Origin: Planctomycetaceae bacterium
Lineage (GTDB): Bacteria; Planctomycetota; Planctomycetia; Planctomycetales; Planctomycetaceae
Assembly: GCA_020638955.1 (NCBI GenBank)
Contig: JACKHO010000003.1
Location: forward strand, 620,001-684,000
DNA: 64,000 nt
Direction: 5' to 3'
The number at the start of each line of letters is the position of its first letter. Positions within the stretch are counted from its first letter, which is position 1. Under the pieces are notes generated by a model. That model had not been told where the DNA came from. It did no database searches and was given only the letters and a program-made list of their open reading frames with translations. The translations under genes were made by a program, and so were the position numbers. Below are positions 63,877-64,000 of the stretch, in pieces.

Positions 63877-64000
63877 CCCGCCATCGGCTCAACGCGATCC
63901 GTCCTCAGCAAGTTACTCTGGCAAGTAGTTTAGCGTGTAGTAAGCCTCAGAATGCAACAGGGGCAGTCCTTTTGTTGAGCGAATGCCTTCGGCCTTCAAC

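Overview
The window looks like chromosome from a planctomycete (order Planctomycetales). The evidence is the gene content: two DUF1501 proteins, a DUF1559 pilin-like protein (FTLIELLVVIAVIGVL start), two secreted sulfatases with C-x-P-[ST]-R motifs, a SUMF1-fold lipoprotein, a planctomycete-type haem-binding/beta-propeller giant, an ASPIC/UnbV FG-GAP protein, and two surface proteins with an N-terminal LEPR-XLL-like motif. I saw no rRNA, tRNA or CRISPR array. Genes lie on both strands in short runs, and base composition looks even apart from the transposon remains.

Layout. 1-704: C-terminal end of a RecQ-type helicase. 824-1873: solitary TIR-domain protein. 2074-5579 (minus): DapA-family lyase, PepSY membrane protein, YHYH protein and a small unknown protein. 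6036-12026: 1,996-residue modular surface metalloprotease, followed by a clean terminator. 12210-14492: PriA. 14493-17068: secreted unknown protein and a Flp-pilin-like protein with a long charged helix. 17147-21527 (minus): TerY-like VWA protein, FAD oxidoreductase, SUMF1-fold lipoprotein. 21777-23807 (minus): phosphohexomutase and cupin. 24023-25287: AhpC-type peroxiredoxin plus an AhpD-like protein. 25523-30039: small unknown proteins, SRPBCC protein and a long TPR protein. 30236-32543 (minus): secreted protein and a sulfatase. 32866-35358: MFS transporter and an apparently frameshifted membrane protein. 35965-37166: IS110-family element with 32-bp inverted ends and a structured leader. 37621-42253: GATase-like protein lacking its nucleophile, DUF1501 protein, surface cyclophilin. 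42408-47798: YhaN-like SMC ATPase, MntR-like regulator with a candidate operator, DUF1559 protein. 47834-48590: decayed IS1380-type transposase. 48721-59593 (minus): unknown proteins, second DUF1501, FG-GAP/UnbV protein, 1,504-residue TIM-barrel/cytochrome/propeller/cupredoxin fusion, Ldh2-family dehydrogenase. 59797-63876: second sulfatase, Wzx-type flippase, unknown protein.

How the genes fit together. Much of the content suggests a life spent degrading sulfated or complex polysaccharides and building an elaborate cell surface: sulfatases, sugar-isomerase-like and dehydrogenase modules, secreted haem and copper electron-transfer modules, phosphohexomutase and a flippase. Housekeeping replication and repair genes (recQ, priA, the SMC-like ATPase) and peroxide defence are interspersed. 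The items most worth following up are the TIR protein, the IS110 leader as a possible bridge RNA, the 1,504-residue fusion, the GATase homologue without its cysteine, and the transposase relic broken by a 29-bp tandem duplication. All identifications come from reading motifs and translations; no database search was possible.
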